Positions 1-9,820 of a stretch of DNA of 64,000 nt are shown piece after piece. Made by a program: the position numbers and the translations under genes. The first letter of the stretch is position 1; the number at the start of each line of letters is the position of its first letter. This DNA comes from Teratosphaeria epicoccoides (lineage: Eukaryota > Ascomycota > Dothideomycetes > Mycosphaerellales > Teratosphaeriaceae), in the NCBI GenBank assembly GCA_021401465.1, contig JADDMT010000028.1:124001-188000 (forward strand), given 5' to 3'. A model generated the notes under the pieces. It made no database searches and had not been told where the DNA came from. It saw only the letters and a program-made list of their open reading frames with translations.

Positions 1-450
1 CCAGCTCCTCTAGGGGAGTCTCAAGCGTAATCAACCGATACTTCTTCCCCTTTCTCTGAAATCTGATCATCGCTTTCTCCACCAGCTCATCTTCGCGAAC
101 TTGCCGTGTCTCGAGAAGCTGGCGTAGGCGAGGTATGCTGATGTAGCCAAGCAGAGACTTATCGTGCGGATGGATGACGGTTAGGTGGGTGTAGTCGCGT
201 TCGAGGCCCGCCATGAGGGCGGAGCAGATGGGGGAGTAGGGCGATGTGGAGAGGGCGGGTGGTGGATCGAGGTCTTCCACTGTTGCCTGAAGACATGATG
301 AGCCGCCTGTTGTATGGATGGGTGGTGAAGGGCTTGACACACTCCTCTGTATTTTGATGCCCATGGCGAGCTGCCATTTGATTGGGCGGTCGACGAAGGT
401 GCAAATTCTGGCGCATTGCCTGTTGATGCCAGGCCTGCTGAATTTGTCAT
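1..450 (-). CDS. CBS-domain protein, 3' end cut by window edge
   Basis: Two exons on the minus strand, 343..450 and 1..286, separated by a 56-bp GTGTGT..CAG intron (287..342, phase 0). The spliced product reads KYRG|ATVEDLDPPPALS and continues with a CBS-type segment (DYTHLTVIHPHDKSLLGYI, then a basic IRFQRKGKKYRLITLETP stretch). Small CBS-pair proteins of this kind occur widely in ascomycetes; CBS domains usually bind adenine nucleotides, and the exact role here is unknown. The start is taken at the first real ATG in the frame (450); upstream in-frame codons lack ATG. The coding frame is still open at base 1, so the C-terminal part of the domain lies outside. It is divergent from the phosphate-carrier remnant at 827. 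Confidence 0.75.
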
Positions 451-826
451 GTTGGACCGCGGCAACGCTTCAGCTCTACCCTGTTCACTCAGGATGGTGT
501 CCTACTCCGTAGTTCGGCCCGCTGAGCGCTTTGAACCGCCGGAGAGACATTTGACGTAAGTGGGCCTAAGCTCATGAACAGGATGTTACCAGGTAGCTGC
601 GACAAAGATAGCCGTTTCCGCTTCTTGACTCTCCCTCACTGCAAAGGGCAGCAGCATACTCCAGATCTCCACAGCGTTATGTTATGCCTCAACTCGCTTC
701 GCAAAGCGTAACCCCAACATCATAAGGCATTCAACATATCTTCACGTTCAAGAGGACGGAGATAAGCAGCTAACAGCCGAGCAGGAACAACCACCATCAC
801 ATGCACACGACGAGACGACAGTCACC
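451..826. promoter_or_regulatory. Divergent intergenic region
   Basis: About 375 bp between the start of the minus-strand CBS gene and the plus-strand phosphate-carrier remnant. It should hold both promoters. I see no clear TATA box, repeat or RNA gene. Confidence 0.35.
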
Positions 827-1390
827 ATGCCGCCGCTCTTCCCCGCCGCGAGCGCTCTGAGTGCCACATTCGGCAATGCGACACCGTACAAGACCCATGC
901 GCCTGCAAAGCGTAGCCCATATCAAGCTCGCTCTGAGCTCTACCCAAGCTGGAATGTCGCAGAGGATGCACAAAAGAAGACGCAACAGCTGGGTGATGCA
1001 GCTGTCAAAGAATTCAACAAGGCATCCGAAGTCGCTCAATCCAAAGCCGGCAAGATCGAGCTCTACAGCGGCGAATACTTTGCTAGTGAGTGCAGCACCA
1101 GAACGCCTGATATCCAGTCCCGCCTCTAACCTTAACCTGTTGAATAGACAGCACAGTATGAGATACAGAATTAAGTCTACAACTAGAGCAAAGCATCCTC
1201 TTATGCCTACTGCAACAAAGGATACTTTGCTCTCCGCATCCGTACATCCATCCGGATGCGGTCTACCGGAAGCGGTGAGGAATGAAGAGTCGCCTTTCAA
1301 CATCTACAGTGGATGATTTATGACTCATTCAAGATCTTCATGGGTCTGCCGACGACGGGCGGTTCGACGCCGCCGGAGGAGAAGAAGTAG
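827..1390 (+). pseudogene. Mitochondrial phosphate carrier, internally deleted remnant
   Basis: Both ends of a mitochondrial phosphate carrier (Mir1/Pic family, inner-membrane Pi/H+ symporter) are present but the middle is gone. The first exon, 827..1087, encodes a full N-terminus ending KIELYSGEYFA, the family's entry into the first transmembrane repeat, followed by a GTGAGT donor. The last 29 codons, 1304..1390, encode LQWMIYDSFKIFMGLPTTGG and then STPPEEKK with a stop, the family's C-terminus. A working carrier has about 300 residues in three repeats; only about 215 bp separate the two ends, and this spacer does not read as carrier. The gene therefore cannot make a functional transporter. 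A second, intact paralogue elsewhere is likely but not visible here. Confidence 0.72.
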
Positions 1391-1621
1391 ATGTGCCCAG
1401 CCGTGGGCCTTGGACTGTGTAGTGACAGAAGCGAATGCAACGACGATCTCACGCAGGCTGTGGCGTCATTTTTCTCGCCTCTCAGCGCATCGCACGAGAG
1501 CCAGTTCTTCTGTGCTGGAATCGGAGGACCGTCCTTGTGCCTGCCATCCGTGATATCTACAAGCTGAATGCCCCAGACGCTTCTCTAAACACCAGCAATG
1601 TTTCGCAACCTGCACCATCAG

Positions 1622-2677
1622 TCAGCCCAATATGCGCTCCGCCGGTCCTGCCACATTCATGCCCAATGTCAACCTTAGCAATTGCCCTGCAATGTTCGCA
1701 CGCAGTTCACGGCTCGGTTGTATTGGCTCGCGTGGCGCGTGCTGGTACGCGGTGAATTGCTCTCTGACGGTTCGCACCAAGTCCAGGTCTGCCAGCACGA
1801 TTTGACCGGAGTGGAAGGCGTCGAAGATGTGCTGATCGGAGCGCGGTGCGGTGTTGGCCAGGAGCGTGTCGCGGGATGACGATGGTTCGTCTTCGCTATT
1901 TCCTACGGCAGGAGCGACGACACTGCCTGCGGGGTTGAGTGTTTGCATTTCCACGTCCTCGCGTCGGACTCCTCGTTCCTCGTGGTCGAGATCCTGACTG
2001 ACGCGCGCAGCTGAGTACTGTCTCCCCTCTGACGTAGTGACCGACATTTCTGTCCCGCTCTCCTTCAATCTCTGTCGTGTCAGATGCGCGGACAGCTGCC
2101 AGACTTGCAAGAAGACGATGAGCAAGTCTAAGAGCAGCAGGTGCAGTTTGCTTGATGGTCCTTTTTGCCCAATCAGGTCCAAGACCACGCCGCCCTGCAG
2201 ATATCCTCGCGTCGCTTCGCCTGCTGCTGGTGCAGAGAAGATGGCATGCAGTAGTAGGCAGAGGAGATTGGTGCCCAGTATGCCGCCGATAAATGGTCGG
2301 TTTGCCTTGGGTTCGGGGAAGATGGACGGTTTCGGCGTCAGGAAGACGAATTGGACGAAGGCACGTACGAAGAAGCGGAGGAAGGAGCAGCTGAGAGGAC
2401 GTATCAGCATTGTGCATTCTCACTTGAGTCTGGGCATGGCGGCGTACTCCATATAGTACACACAGCCCAGGAAGGCATAAACAAGCATATCGATTTGCTT
2501 GAGCAGATCATCCAGCAGCTCTCCTCGCTTGCCGTTGAACACCTGCCGATTCTTCTTTCGCCTCTCGGCAATCTGGGATGGTGTTGGTGCTGCATCGTGC
2601 CTGGCGTTTAGGGAGGGAATCGATGAGGAGGCTGCTGCTGGTGCCGCGGATGAGGATGACGGTTGTTCATCGCTCAT
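1622..2677 (-). CDS. DUF1746-domain membrane protein (Dsc4-like)
   Basis: Two exons, 2448..2677 and 1622..2390, with a 57-bp intron GTACGC..CAG (2391..2447, phase 2), give 332 residues. The N-terminus is Ser/Ala-rich (MSDEQPSSSS), then a basic region (RRKKNRQVFNGKRGELLDDLL) and hydrophobic segments at the exon join (YAFLGCVYYMDCSFLRFFVR) and after FLTPKP..FIGGILGTNLLCLLLH. This matches the fungal DUF1746 family, which includes fission yeast Dsc4, a subunit of the Golgi Dsc E3 ubiquitin ligase that activates SREBP; the role here is inferred from that. The Ser/Glu-rich C-terminal half is probably cytosolic. An in-frame codon at 2719 is GTG, so ATG 2677 was chosen as start. Confidence 0.7.
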
Positions 2678-3011
2678 AGCTCGTTGACCGTGGGGACCTG
2701 CTCTCACATCGTTCGGCACGCATTGGCCCGATGACGATGACAGGCTGTGCTGCTATATGAACGTACGGTCGGAAGGTGACGGTGCAGTGCTTCCAGTTGC
2801 GTAGGGCTGAATCAATCTGAACCGAACTCGGCAATCGGGTCCCGACGGGCACAGGCGAAGTCAGCGTGACTCGGTGAGAGCCGGTGAGACATGCTGTTCA
2901 TTGACGTGCCAATCATTCAATGAACGATCTCTGCATCTGGTGCTCGTCCAATCGCCAAGCAATGACTGAGCATGTGCGGCATCACGCGACCGAGATAGCC
3001 GAATCGATATC
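2678..3011. promoter_or_regulatory. Divergent intergenic region
   Basis: About 330 bp between the DUF1746 gene (minus) and the ZIP transporter gene (plus). No repeat or RNA gene seen. Confidence 0.3.
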
Positions 3012-4429
3012 ATGCCCGACGATGGTATCAGCACATGTCGCTCATCCCGCGAGTCAGCCACCACTTTCACATGCTAACCTACTTTGTAGCTTCCCAGTTT
3101 GCAGCTCTTCCGCTCCACCTCCTCCGCGCCGAGATAGCACGACGAGAGCCCGACGGCGAGCGACCAGCATGCGGCTCGGGCGTCACGAATCGCGCCTATA
3201 ACACTTCGCTCCACGTCGGCGCCCTGTTCCTGATTCTCGTCGTCTCGACCCTTGCCTGCTCCTTCCCGCTCATAGTACGGCGCTTTCCTCACTTGCCAGT
3301 CCCCAAGTATGCACTCTTCATATCTCGCCATTTCGGGACAGGCGTGCTCATCGCGACGGCGTTTGTGCACTTATTACCGACCGCATATGTGAATCTCACG
3401 GACGACTGTTTGCCAAGGTTCTGGACGACGACATACCCAGCAATGAGCGGATTTGTTGCGATGGTGTCTGTGCTAGGGACGGTGGGCATCGAGATGTTCT
3501 TCGCCACCAGAGGCGCTGGTCACAGTCACAGCGTCGACTTGGAGGGCTTTCGCGCACAGCATGAGGGACATATATTACCTTCGCATACGACAGCTTCACC
3601 AGCAGTAAGGCAGGAGCCAATATTGAGAGCAAATGGAAGAGACTATGAGGCGGTGGAGGGTGTGTCTTTGGAAGACCATGGAGGTCGGTCTTCAGAATCA
3701 AGCCAGACTGGTGCCGCATTGAACAAGCCTTTGCCACCTGAGCCGCCTTTTGAGGACGACCTGGACCTGGATCTGGACGAGCTGGACCCGGGCAACGACG
3801 CTGCAGGCCTCCTGAACGGGTCTGCGAAAGAGACCGCCCAGCCTAATGGCCACCCCGACAGAATACGCCCCTCAAGACACGTATCCTTCGCTGCCTCACC
3901 TACGGAACACGAACCAGTAGACGATGCTCACGGACAGCGCATGGTGCTACAGTGTCTCATGCTGGAGGCTGGCATCCTTTTCCACAGCGTCTTCATCGGA
4001 ATGGCACTCTCAGTGTCGACGGGCGCGCCATTCGTCGTCCTTCTAATCGCCATATCCTTCCACCAGACCTTCGAAGGCCTCGCCTTAGGCTCGCGAATAG
4101 CATCGATATCCAGCTTCCATACCAGCGACTCTGTCAAGCCCTGGATCATGTGCCTGCTCTACGGCATCACGACACCCATAGGCCAGGCAATCGGGCTTGC
4201 GGCTCAGGGCCTCTACGATCCGCAGAGTGAGGTGGGACTGCTCATGGTCGGAATAGTCAATGCGGTCAGTGCAGGATTACTGATATATGCTGGGCTCGTA
4301 CAGCTTCTTGCGGAAGACTTCCTCAGTGAGAAGAGCTATGAGGACCTCCACGGTATGAAACGCATAGAAGCTAGTGGAGCTGTGGTCATGGGTAGTATGC
4401 TCATGGCCCTCGTCGGAGCATTTGCGTAG
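3012..4429 (+). CDS. ZIP-family zinc/iron transporter
   Basis: A 13-bp first exon (3012..3024, MPDD plus one base) is followed by a 65-bp intron with a clear CTAAC branch site and TAG acceptor, then exon 3090..4429; the product has 450 residues. The N-terminal CGSGVTNRAYNTSLHVGALF leads into the first transmembrane helix. A second conserved block is ISRHFGTGVLIATAFVHLLP, where the histidine lies in the ZIP metal path. The C-terminal half carries the signature SFHQTFEGLALGSRI. The central loop is long, with a GHSHS histidine motif and an acidic run (EDDLDLDLDELD), as in plasma-membrane or vacuolar ZIPs that sense metal through the cytosolic loop. It moves divalent metal into the cytosol; specificity for zinc is likely but not provable from sequence. 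Confidence 0.88.
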
Positions 4430-5866
4430 ACACTGAAAACGAGCGCGAGTTTCAAAGCTCACGGACAAAACACTAAAGGTGTCCCAGTCTCACAGCAGTC
4501 TGATCAAAGTCTGAACGACAAACATATATGCATGAAAGATCACTCGCGCGGGCTCTGGCCACTTGGAGGGAGTTCTGTGCTGCGTCCAGGATGAGATCCG
4601 GTAAGTCAGTAAGGATGACAGACTCGGCGGTGCATAAGCCGAGCAGAAGGGCAGAATGTTGCCATCCCGGCAGTCCGACACGTTGAAACAATTACCGAGC
4701 AAGATCAGAGTGTGATGGCGTGAGTAGGACACAGTCTTTGCCGAGCTGGATCGCGAGATTTAGACGGAACAAAGGCATAACAATGAACATCACTCGGTCG
4801 AGCGTAACATTGGGCGAATAACGGTCAAGGCTAATGGTCGAGAAGATATCTCAGGGAAGATGAGCCGAGAGAAAACATGAATGAGGAGGTGCACGTGCCG
4901 CGTCGCTTTGCTGACTGGGAATTCTTGTATGTAGCGCCAGCAGGTCAATCGCAGAAGCCGCAACAGGCTTGGCCGAGCCTGCTCGCTCATCCTTGAACAG
5001 ATCATACTAGACGCCCACCCGGACCGACGAACATGGACCAGTTGCCTCAACAATCAGTCAATCATACGGAGCGGGAGAGTGACATGTCAAGCAGTGAAAC
5101 AGCCATCTTATCCGCGCTCTTGGTATCACGTTGCTAGACAGGTGAAGGGCGAGTGAGGCGAAGCATCGAGGGAAGAGAAGTCGGCAATGCTGTTTCCATG
5201 TGTCAATGATCAAGTCGACCGTCTACGTTGGATCGACTGACTCCTGTGAGGCCTGACATGGACTTCCTTGCTGTGAAAAGTTCTCCGGACCTTCCACCCC
5301 CACATCAATACCTGCTATCCATGTGACTATGCATTAGGTATCACGTGTGGAACCGTTTCTGGAAGAAGTATAGGTACGTTACTACACTAATTAGCTACAG
5401 AACCTCTTTATCCTTCAAAATGTAGCGATCCGGTGCGCCAGCATCCTTGCCCGCCTCTGCTCGGCCAATTGGGCCGCGATGCCTCATTGTCTTCGAGACT
5501 ATGTGCTGCGTAACGCGGCCTTTCTATGTTCTCATCACGTCGTGGCGGGGTCTTGCATGGATTCGACTTATGGATGTGCAGCAGATCGATATTTGAAACA
5601 ACTTCGGCTGTCTTGGGACTTGTGCACGGCGTTGCAACCAGGACACGTTTACTGCCCGGCTAGACGATGGCTCAGACACGTTTACTGCCCGGGCTCGGTT
5701 AGACGATGGCTCATAGTTAAACCGAAAGCATTGATATCACTCCCGGCGTCCCTAGATTCCACACCTGCCTCCAAATCGGACTTTTGGCCAGCAAGATTCA
5801 ATCTAAGCGGCGCTCAATCGCTAAAGCGAAGAACGCTCAAGGATTTCCGCTACAGATTACCAAACA
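4430..5866. other. Long intergenic region without clear gene
   Basis: About 1.4 kb in which only short, unconvincing ORFs occur. It holds one imperfect tandem duplication (5642..5713, listed separately). Its right end probably includes the promoter of the secreted-protein gene at 5867. Confidence 0.4.
5642..5713. repeat. Imperfect tandem duplication, 33 + 39 bp
   Basis: Two adjacent copies begin GACACGTTTACTGCCCGG and end TAGACGATGGCTCA (5642..5674 and 5675..5713). The second copy has six extra bases in the middle. It lies about 150-220 bp upstream of the small secreted protein gene. Confidence 0.85.
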
Positions 5867-6095
5867 ATGTATTGCCGCTCGATCATCCTTACAGCCCTCG
5901 CGCTACTGGCGACCAATGGCCTCGCCTACACCTGCAGTGGAGAAGGCTCAACCTGTCATGTCAGAGTCGAGGCGACTGAAGGTGTACGCACATCATCCCT
6001 GTTTCCCATGGAAATTCGTTCTCTACTGACATGAACCAAAGTCTGTGCTCGTCGCCGGCAAATGTCATAATGGAGGCTGCAGTTTGGTCTCGTGA
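5867..6095 (+). CDS. Small secreted cysteine-containing protein (56 aa)
   Basis: Two exons, 5867..5983 and 6042..6095, flank a 58-bp intron (GTACGC..AAAG, CTGAC branch site, phase 0). The product is 56 residues: an N-terminal signal peptide (MYCRSIILTALALLATNGLA), then a mature part of about 36 residues with two cysteine pairs, YTCSGEGSTCHVRV and KCHNGGCSLVS (C-x6-C and C-x4-C). No family is recognised. Size, signal peptide and cysteine pairs fit a secreted effector-like or antimicrobial-like protein, but this is inference. The exon join is supported because only this phase keeps the second cysteine pair in frame. It sits alone at the edge of a tract of decayed genes, yet has no break itself. 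Confidence 0.55.
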
Positions 6096-6687
6096 TATGA
6101 GAGGTCGATGGAACGATGGCGTCTTGTCGTCAGCGTGCGCGAGTCTTCTGGTTTGGGCAGACCGGGTTAGATGGGAGGTGTTAGTTGCAGCGCAAGAATG
6201 ATCATGCGGACCGACGGCTCGAAAGCCAAGCCTGCACTGATGACGAGATACCCCTGCTTGCTTTTCGGGGGCGATTGCGAATTGACATGTTGGGATTTGT
6301 CGTTATGGACATTGGGATGGACCAGAAGGAGGCTTGAAGGGACCTAGCGACTGGGACAGCGGAATACCACGTTTTTGGTCGCGATTCAGGGCATTCCGGT
6401 CAGGGACAACCCAGGACATCACTGATGCACAAACTCATGAACACAAGCTGTTGATGGTCTCATGCCTAGGCTGGAAAGTATGCGAATCAAACACAAAAGG
6501 TTGAGTGAAGGTATGCAACTGCAGCCTTCGCAGGCACATTCATTTCCGCTCTCAAGTTCTCTCTCACACCTCTTCCCCTGCAATCGACGCTCCAGCCAAG
6601 CGAGGTCGATGTAAGCGTCCCGACTCAGCCCAACGCACACAAGACTGATGAGGCTGGGTCACGTTGTCGAGACGATTGCTGAACACG
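6096..6687. other. Intergenic, nothing recognised
   Basis: About 590 bp between the secreted-protein gene and the permease pseudogene. Short ORFs only, none convincing. Confidence 0.3.
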
Positions 6688-7898
6688 ATGGCGACTCTCA
6701 AGCATCCCATAGCCACGGAGTCCTTCATCCTGGAGGGCTCCCTAACAAACGAATCGTCACAACGCGAGATCGAGGTCGAGTTCACGCTCGACGACGGAGG
6801 AGAGAAACGAGGAAAGGTGCTGACCAGCTGAATATGCACAGGATGGGCAAGCAGCAGCGACAGACCAAGCGGAACGTTCACTTCCTGACCAGTTTCGGGT
6901 TCACTATGGTACTAATGTCGACTTGGGAGGCTCAATTCTCTGCGTCGATTTTCTCTTTGACGAACGGTGGCACATCAGGTGCCATTTGGATCCATATTGC
7001 GACTTTCTTCGGCTTCCTGGCTGCCATCGCTAGCATGGGTGAGATGGTAAGCATGGCTCCCACGACTGGTGGCCAGTGCGATTGGGTCTCGGAGTTCGCA
7101 CCTCGATCTGCCCAGAAGCAGCTGAGCTATGTTGTAGGCTGGCTTTGCGTACTTGGCTGGCAAGTGGGCAATACCGCCATTGCGTACCTGGTAGGAACCA
7201 TGATCCAAGGGCTCGTGATCCTTACAACGCCATCTGATGCGCCGACTTAATGGCAAGAAACCCTCATGATCTGGGCTGTCTTGACCTTTTCCATTGTGTT
7301 CGATACAAGTCTCGCGACCAAGGCACACCCTCCTCAAATTGGCTTTCTGCTGTTCGACCAGGATGGGACATTCCACTCAACAGCATCATCTTCTCTTCCG
7401 TCTTCGCGATGCTCTTGAGCCTGATCAACCTCGGATCGGCTGTAGCACTGAACATCATTACTTCTCGGGGCACTGGGGCCTTGGTATGCTCCTACATCGT
7501 CAGCATCAGTTGCATCACGATCAAGCGCCTTCGCGGGCAACCGTTACTAAGTCGACGGTGGAGCCTGGGCAGGTGGGGTCCTGCCGATCAACGTCTTCTC
7601 GGTGTTGTTCTTGTTACTGTGAGCCTCAATGTTGCGAAAAGAAGCAAATCTGTACAGCGAGTGCTGATCGATTCTTCAGGGTCTTCATCATGAATTTTCT
7701 CCCAATTCCGTCCATCTGACGGCGTCGACGTTCAACTGGAATGTTGTTGTCGTTAGTCGACTTATGAAGTTATCGTCGATGTCTTCTGACCAATGCTTGC
7801 AGTTCGGCGCCGTTGTGATTATAGCTGCTGTCCATTATGCCGTGCATGGCCGGCATGTGTATGCTGGACCGGTTGCCTACGTTCGCAAAGATGTGTAG
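6688..7898 (+). pseudogene. APC-superfamily amino acid/GABA/choline permease, decayed
   Basis: Fragments follow family order but in different frames. ATG 6688 opens a hydrophilic N-terminus (MATLKHPIATESF). After a frame change near 6810 comes MGKQQRQTKRNVHFLTSFGF, then helix segments including the conserved MGEMVSMAPTTGGQCDWVSE and SYVVGWLCVLGWQ. The frame stops at TAA 7248..7250, with WQETLMIWAVLTFSIVFDTS following directly. Around 7315 the sequence jumps to RDQGTPSSNWLSAVRPGWD, losing about 200 residues of the middle. LLSLINLGSAVALN and KRLRGQPLLSRRWSLGRWG follow, then more frame changes, ending with a family-like C-terminus (GPVAYVRKDV, stop 7896..7898). An intact member of this plasma-membrane uptake family has about 500-530 residues. 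The gene is clearly dead. Confidence 0.8.
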
Positions 7899-8043
7899 TT
7901 TGAGTGCTATTTCGCATCCCAAATGATACCCATCCAGATGCTTGATCTCAGCTTCATCCTTCCAAATCAGCCAGCTGAGGTGACGCGCACAAAGTCTGCC
8001 AGACAATCGCTCGCCAACTTCAGAAAGATCTGGTGCTTTGATA

Positions 8044-9675
8044 CTAATGGCGGCAAGCAACGAGCGCTTGGTTTGATAGGCTGGTGCATGCTTCATCGTG
8101 ACCGTAAGCCCGTCGCCAGTCGTTGATGCGCTCACGCTTCCAGTCATGGAATTCGCATGAGCTATAGCTGTCCCAGGGCTGCACGACATCCTGCATATTT
8201 TCTGACATATCGCGCTCGCGCCTGAAGCTAGCAAGCTCGGCATGATCCCATCTTTTCCAACCTCTGGAACGAGGTACGCCCCCCGTCTCTGTGTCTTCAT
8301 TCGGGAAGCTCTCCCAACCGTCCATCCATTTCCTGACTCGTGGTGGTACAATGGAAGTCATATATACCTCTCGCGACCTTCTAATTTCAGTGCAAAACGT
8401 GGTCCCAGTCCATCCGTCTGAAGGATGAGAACCTCCAAATTCGGGAACGTCAGTCTCATTCATCGAGAACAGCGCCAATGGCTGGGCTCCCGCTCGTAGC
8501 GCTTGGTCCCGGACTCTCATGAATTTGTCCTGCGTGGCGCGGAGATTTTGGATCGCTGCACGTCGGTCTCTCACTCGTTGTCGGTCAAAGTCAGACATGG
8601 TCATTGTTGGGTCTTTTCGGAACGCTTCGATCCGCTCCTCGGCGGAGTCGAGTCGAAAGGTATCGTGCTCGTAACGCTTTCTGTTGGCTGCAGAGATCCC
8701 GTCTTTGTACAAGCTTTTCATATTATCTGTCAAAGGCGGAGCCGGTAGATCCTGACCTTGCGGTGGTAGGACGGCACGGTCTACAATGGCGTGCATCTGT
8801 CTCGGTGGCGGTGCATCTTGTCGCTTTTGCATTAGCGCCTGTTCTAAGAGCTCATAGAACTCTTGTTTATAACCGTCGCGAAGCCTGACACGAGAGTGCA
8901 TTGCGCGTTTGGCCTGATCAATCTTCTGCTTGATCTCTCCGATTTCTGTACCACTCAACTGGCCAATTTGCTCCTCAAGGCTGGTCTCCAAGTCTGCGAG
9001 TCGCATCTCCTCATTTCGAACCAATTCTGTGTAGTCGTGTGCATCGAGGAAGCTTTCTTGGAGCGCTTTCGTGATGACAATGCAGCCATCTTTCCCTTCG
9101 CAATGCTCCTGAACCCATGACCAGGCTCTAAAGAGGTCGTCCTCCTCCTGCGCAGCAGCACAGATCCCGGACCTACCTGCATTTATTGAGATTTCACTAT
9201 CCAGCCTCGCCTGCTCCTTCTTCTGGTCGTCGATGACTTTGTGAAGATTTGAGCGTGAGAATCGGGTACGTCCATTCGAGCTTGGATCAAGACGATCATG
9301 TTGTATCCAGCTCCAGTCGATCGTCTGCTGCAGTCGATGCCATTTGGTGGAGATCTCGACTTCCTGCTGCTTCAATAGTTTCAACTCGGAGTAGCGTCTG
9401 ATCACCCTCGCGGCAAGCCGAGTGAAATCAGAGCAAGTACCATTCCATTTGGTGATTCTTCCGGAACGTGGGTCAACTTTACCGCCTCCTTTCGTTAGAC
9501 GGGGACTAGTTCGGGTTGAACTGTCCCCTCTCGAACCTCTTTGTTCCACGAATTGCGGCGACGGCCTGTACTGGACGTCCTCGGTTCGATGCTCGATGGT
9601 TATTTGTTCCAGCGGCTGCTCGCTCGCGACTGGCCAGAGTCTTCCCCAGGCCTGCCAAAACCATGCGAATGGCAT
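8044..9675 (-). CDS. Orphan coiled-coil protein, function unknown
   Basis: An uninterrupted 543-codon ORF, unusually long in a tract of broken genes. The protein is highly charged and mostly helical in character, with long stretches likely to form coiled coils (HKVIDDQKKEQARLDSEIS; RLADLETSLEEQIGQLSGTE; EIGEIKQKIDQAKRAM). The C-terminal part is rich in Trp, Arg and acidic residues (WKRWDHAELASFRRERDMS). No signal peptide, membrane segment or family was recognised. Just upstream, another frame reads VDLVNLIHSTQDAIRMVLAG, ending LGKTLASRE, and appears to join this ORF through a one-base shift near 9640. The original gene may therefore have begun further upstream, and the present ORF may be a truncated pseudogene. 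Confidence 0.4.
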   Translation of the reverse strand: MPFAWFWQAWGRLWPVASEQPLEQITIEHRTEDVQYRPSPQFVEQRGSRGDSSTRTSPRLTKGGGKVDPRSGRITKWNGTCSDFTRLAARVIRRYSELKLLKQQEVEISTKWHRLQQTIDWSWIQHDRLDPSSNGRTRFSRSNLHKVIDDQKKEQARLDSEISINAGRSGICAAAQEEDDLFRAWSWVQEHCEGKDGCIVITKALQESFLDAHDYTELVRNEEMRLADLETSLEEQIGQLSGTEIGEIKQKIDQAKRAMHSRVRLRDGYKQEFYELLEQALMQKRQDAPPPRQMHAIVDRAVLPPQGQDLPAPPLTDNMKSLYKDGISAANRKRYEHDTFRLDSAEERIEAFRKDPTMTMSDFDRQRVRDRRAAIQNLRATQDKFMRVRDQALRAGAQPLALFSMNETDVPEFGGSHPSDGWTGTTFCTEIRRSREVYMTSIVPPRVRKWMDGWESFPNEDTETGGVPRSRGWKRWDHAELASFRRERDMSENMQDVVQPWDSYSSCEFHDWKRERINDWRRAYGHDEACTSLSNQALVACRH

Positions 9676-9820
9676 CCTGGGTGGAGTGTATGAGATTTAC
9701 AAGGTCTACTAAAGTCAATGTGCGGGAGCAGACAGTCCCGCCCAATTTTGTTCTCCACAGGACCCTTTGTCAATACGCCTTCTTTGTGCATTGCGCCGCA
9801 TCCGTGAAAACAAATCATGG

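Noticed and set aside
797..1303. Minus-strand 168-codon ORF over the phosphate-carrier remnant
   Set aside because: It is antisense to a recognisable carrier exon and shows no motif of its own.
9506..9745. Separate small gene starting at 9745
   Set aside because: It has no ATG, and its plausible part runs into the coiled-coil ORF by a one-base shift, so it is treated as that gene's lost N-terminus.
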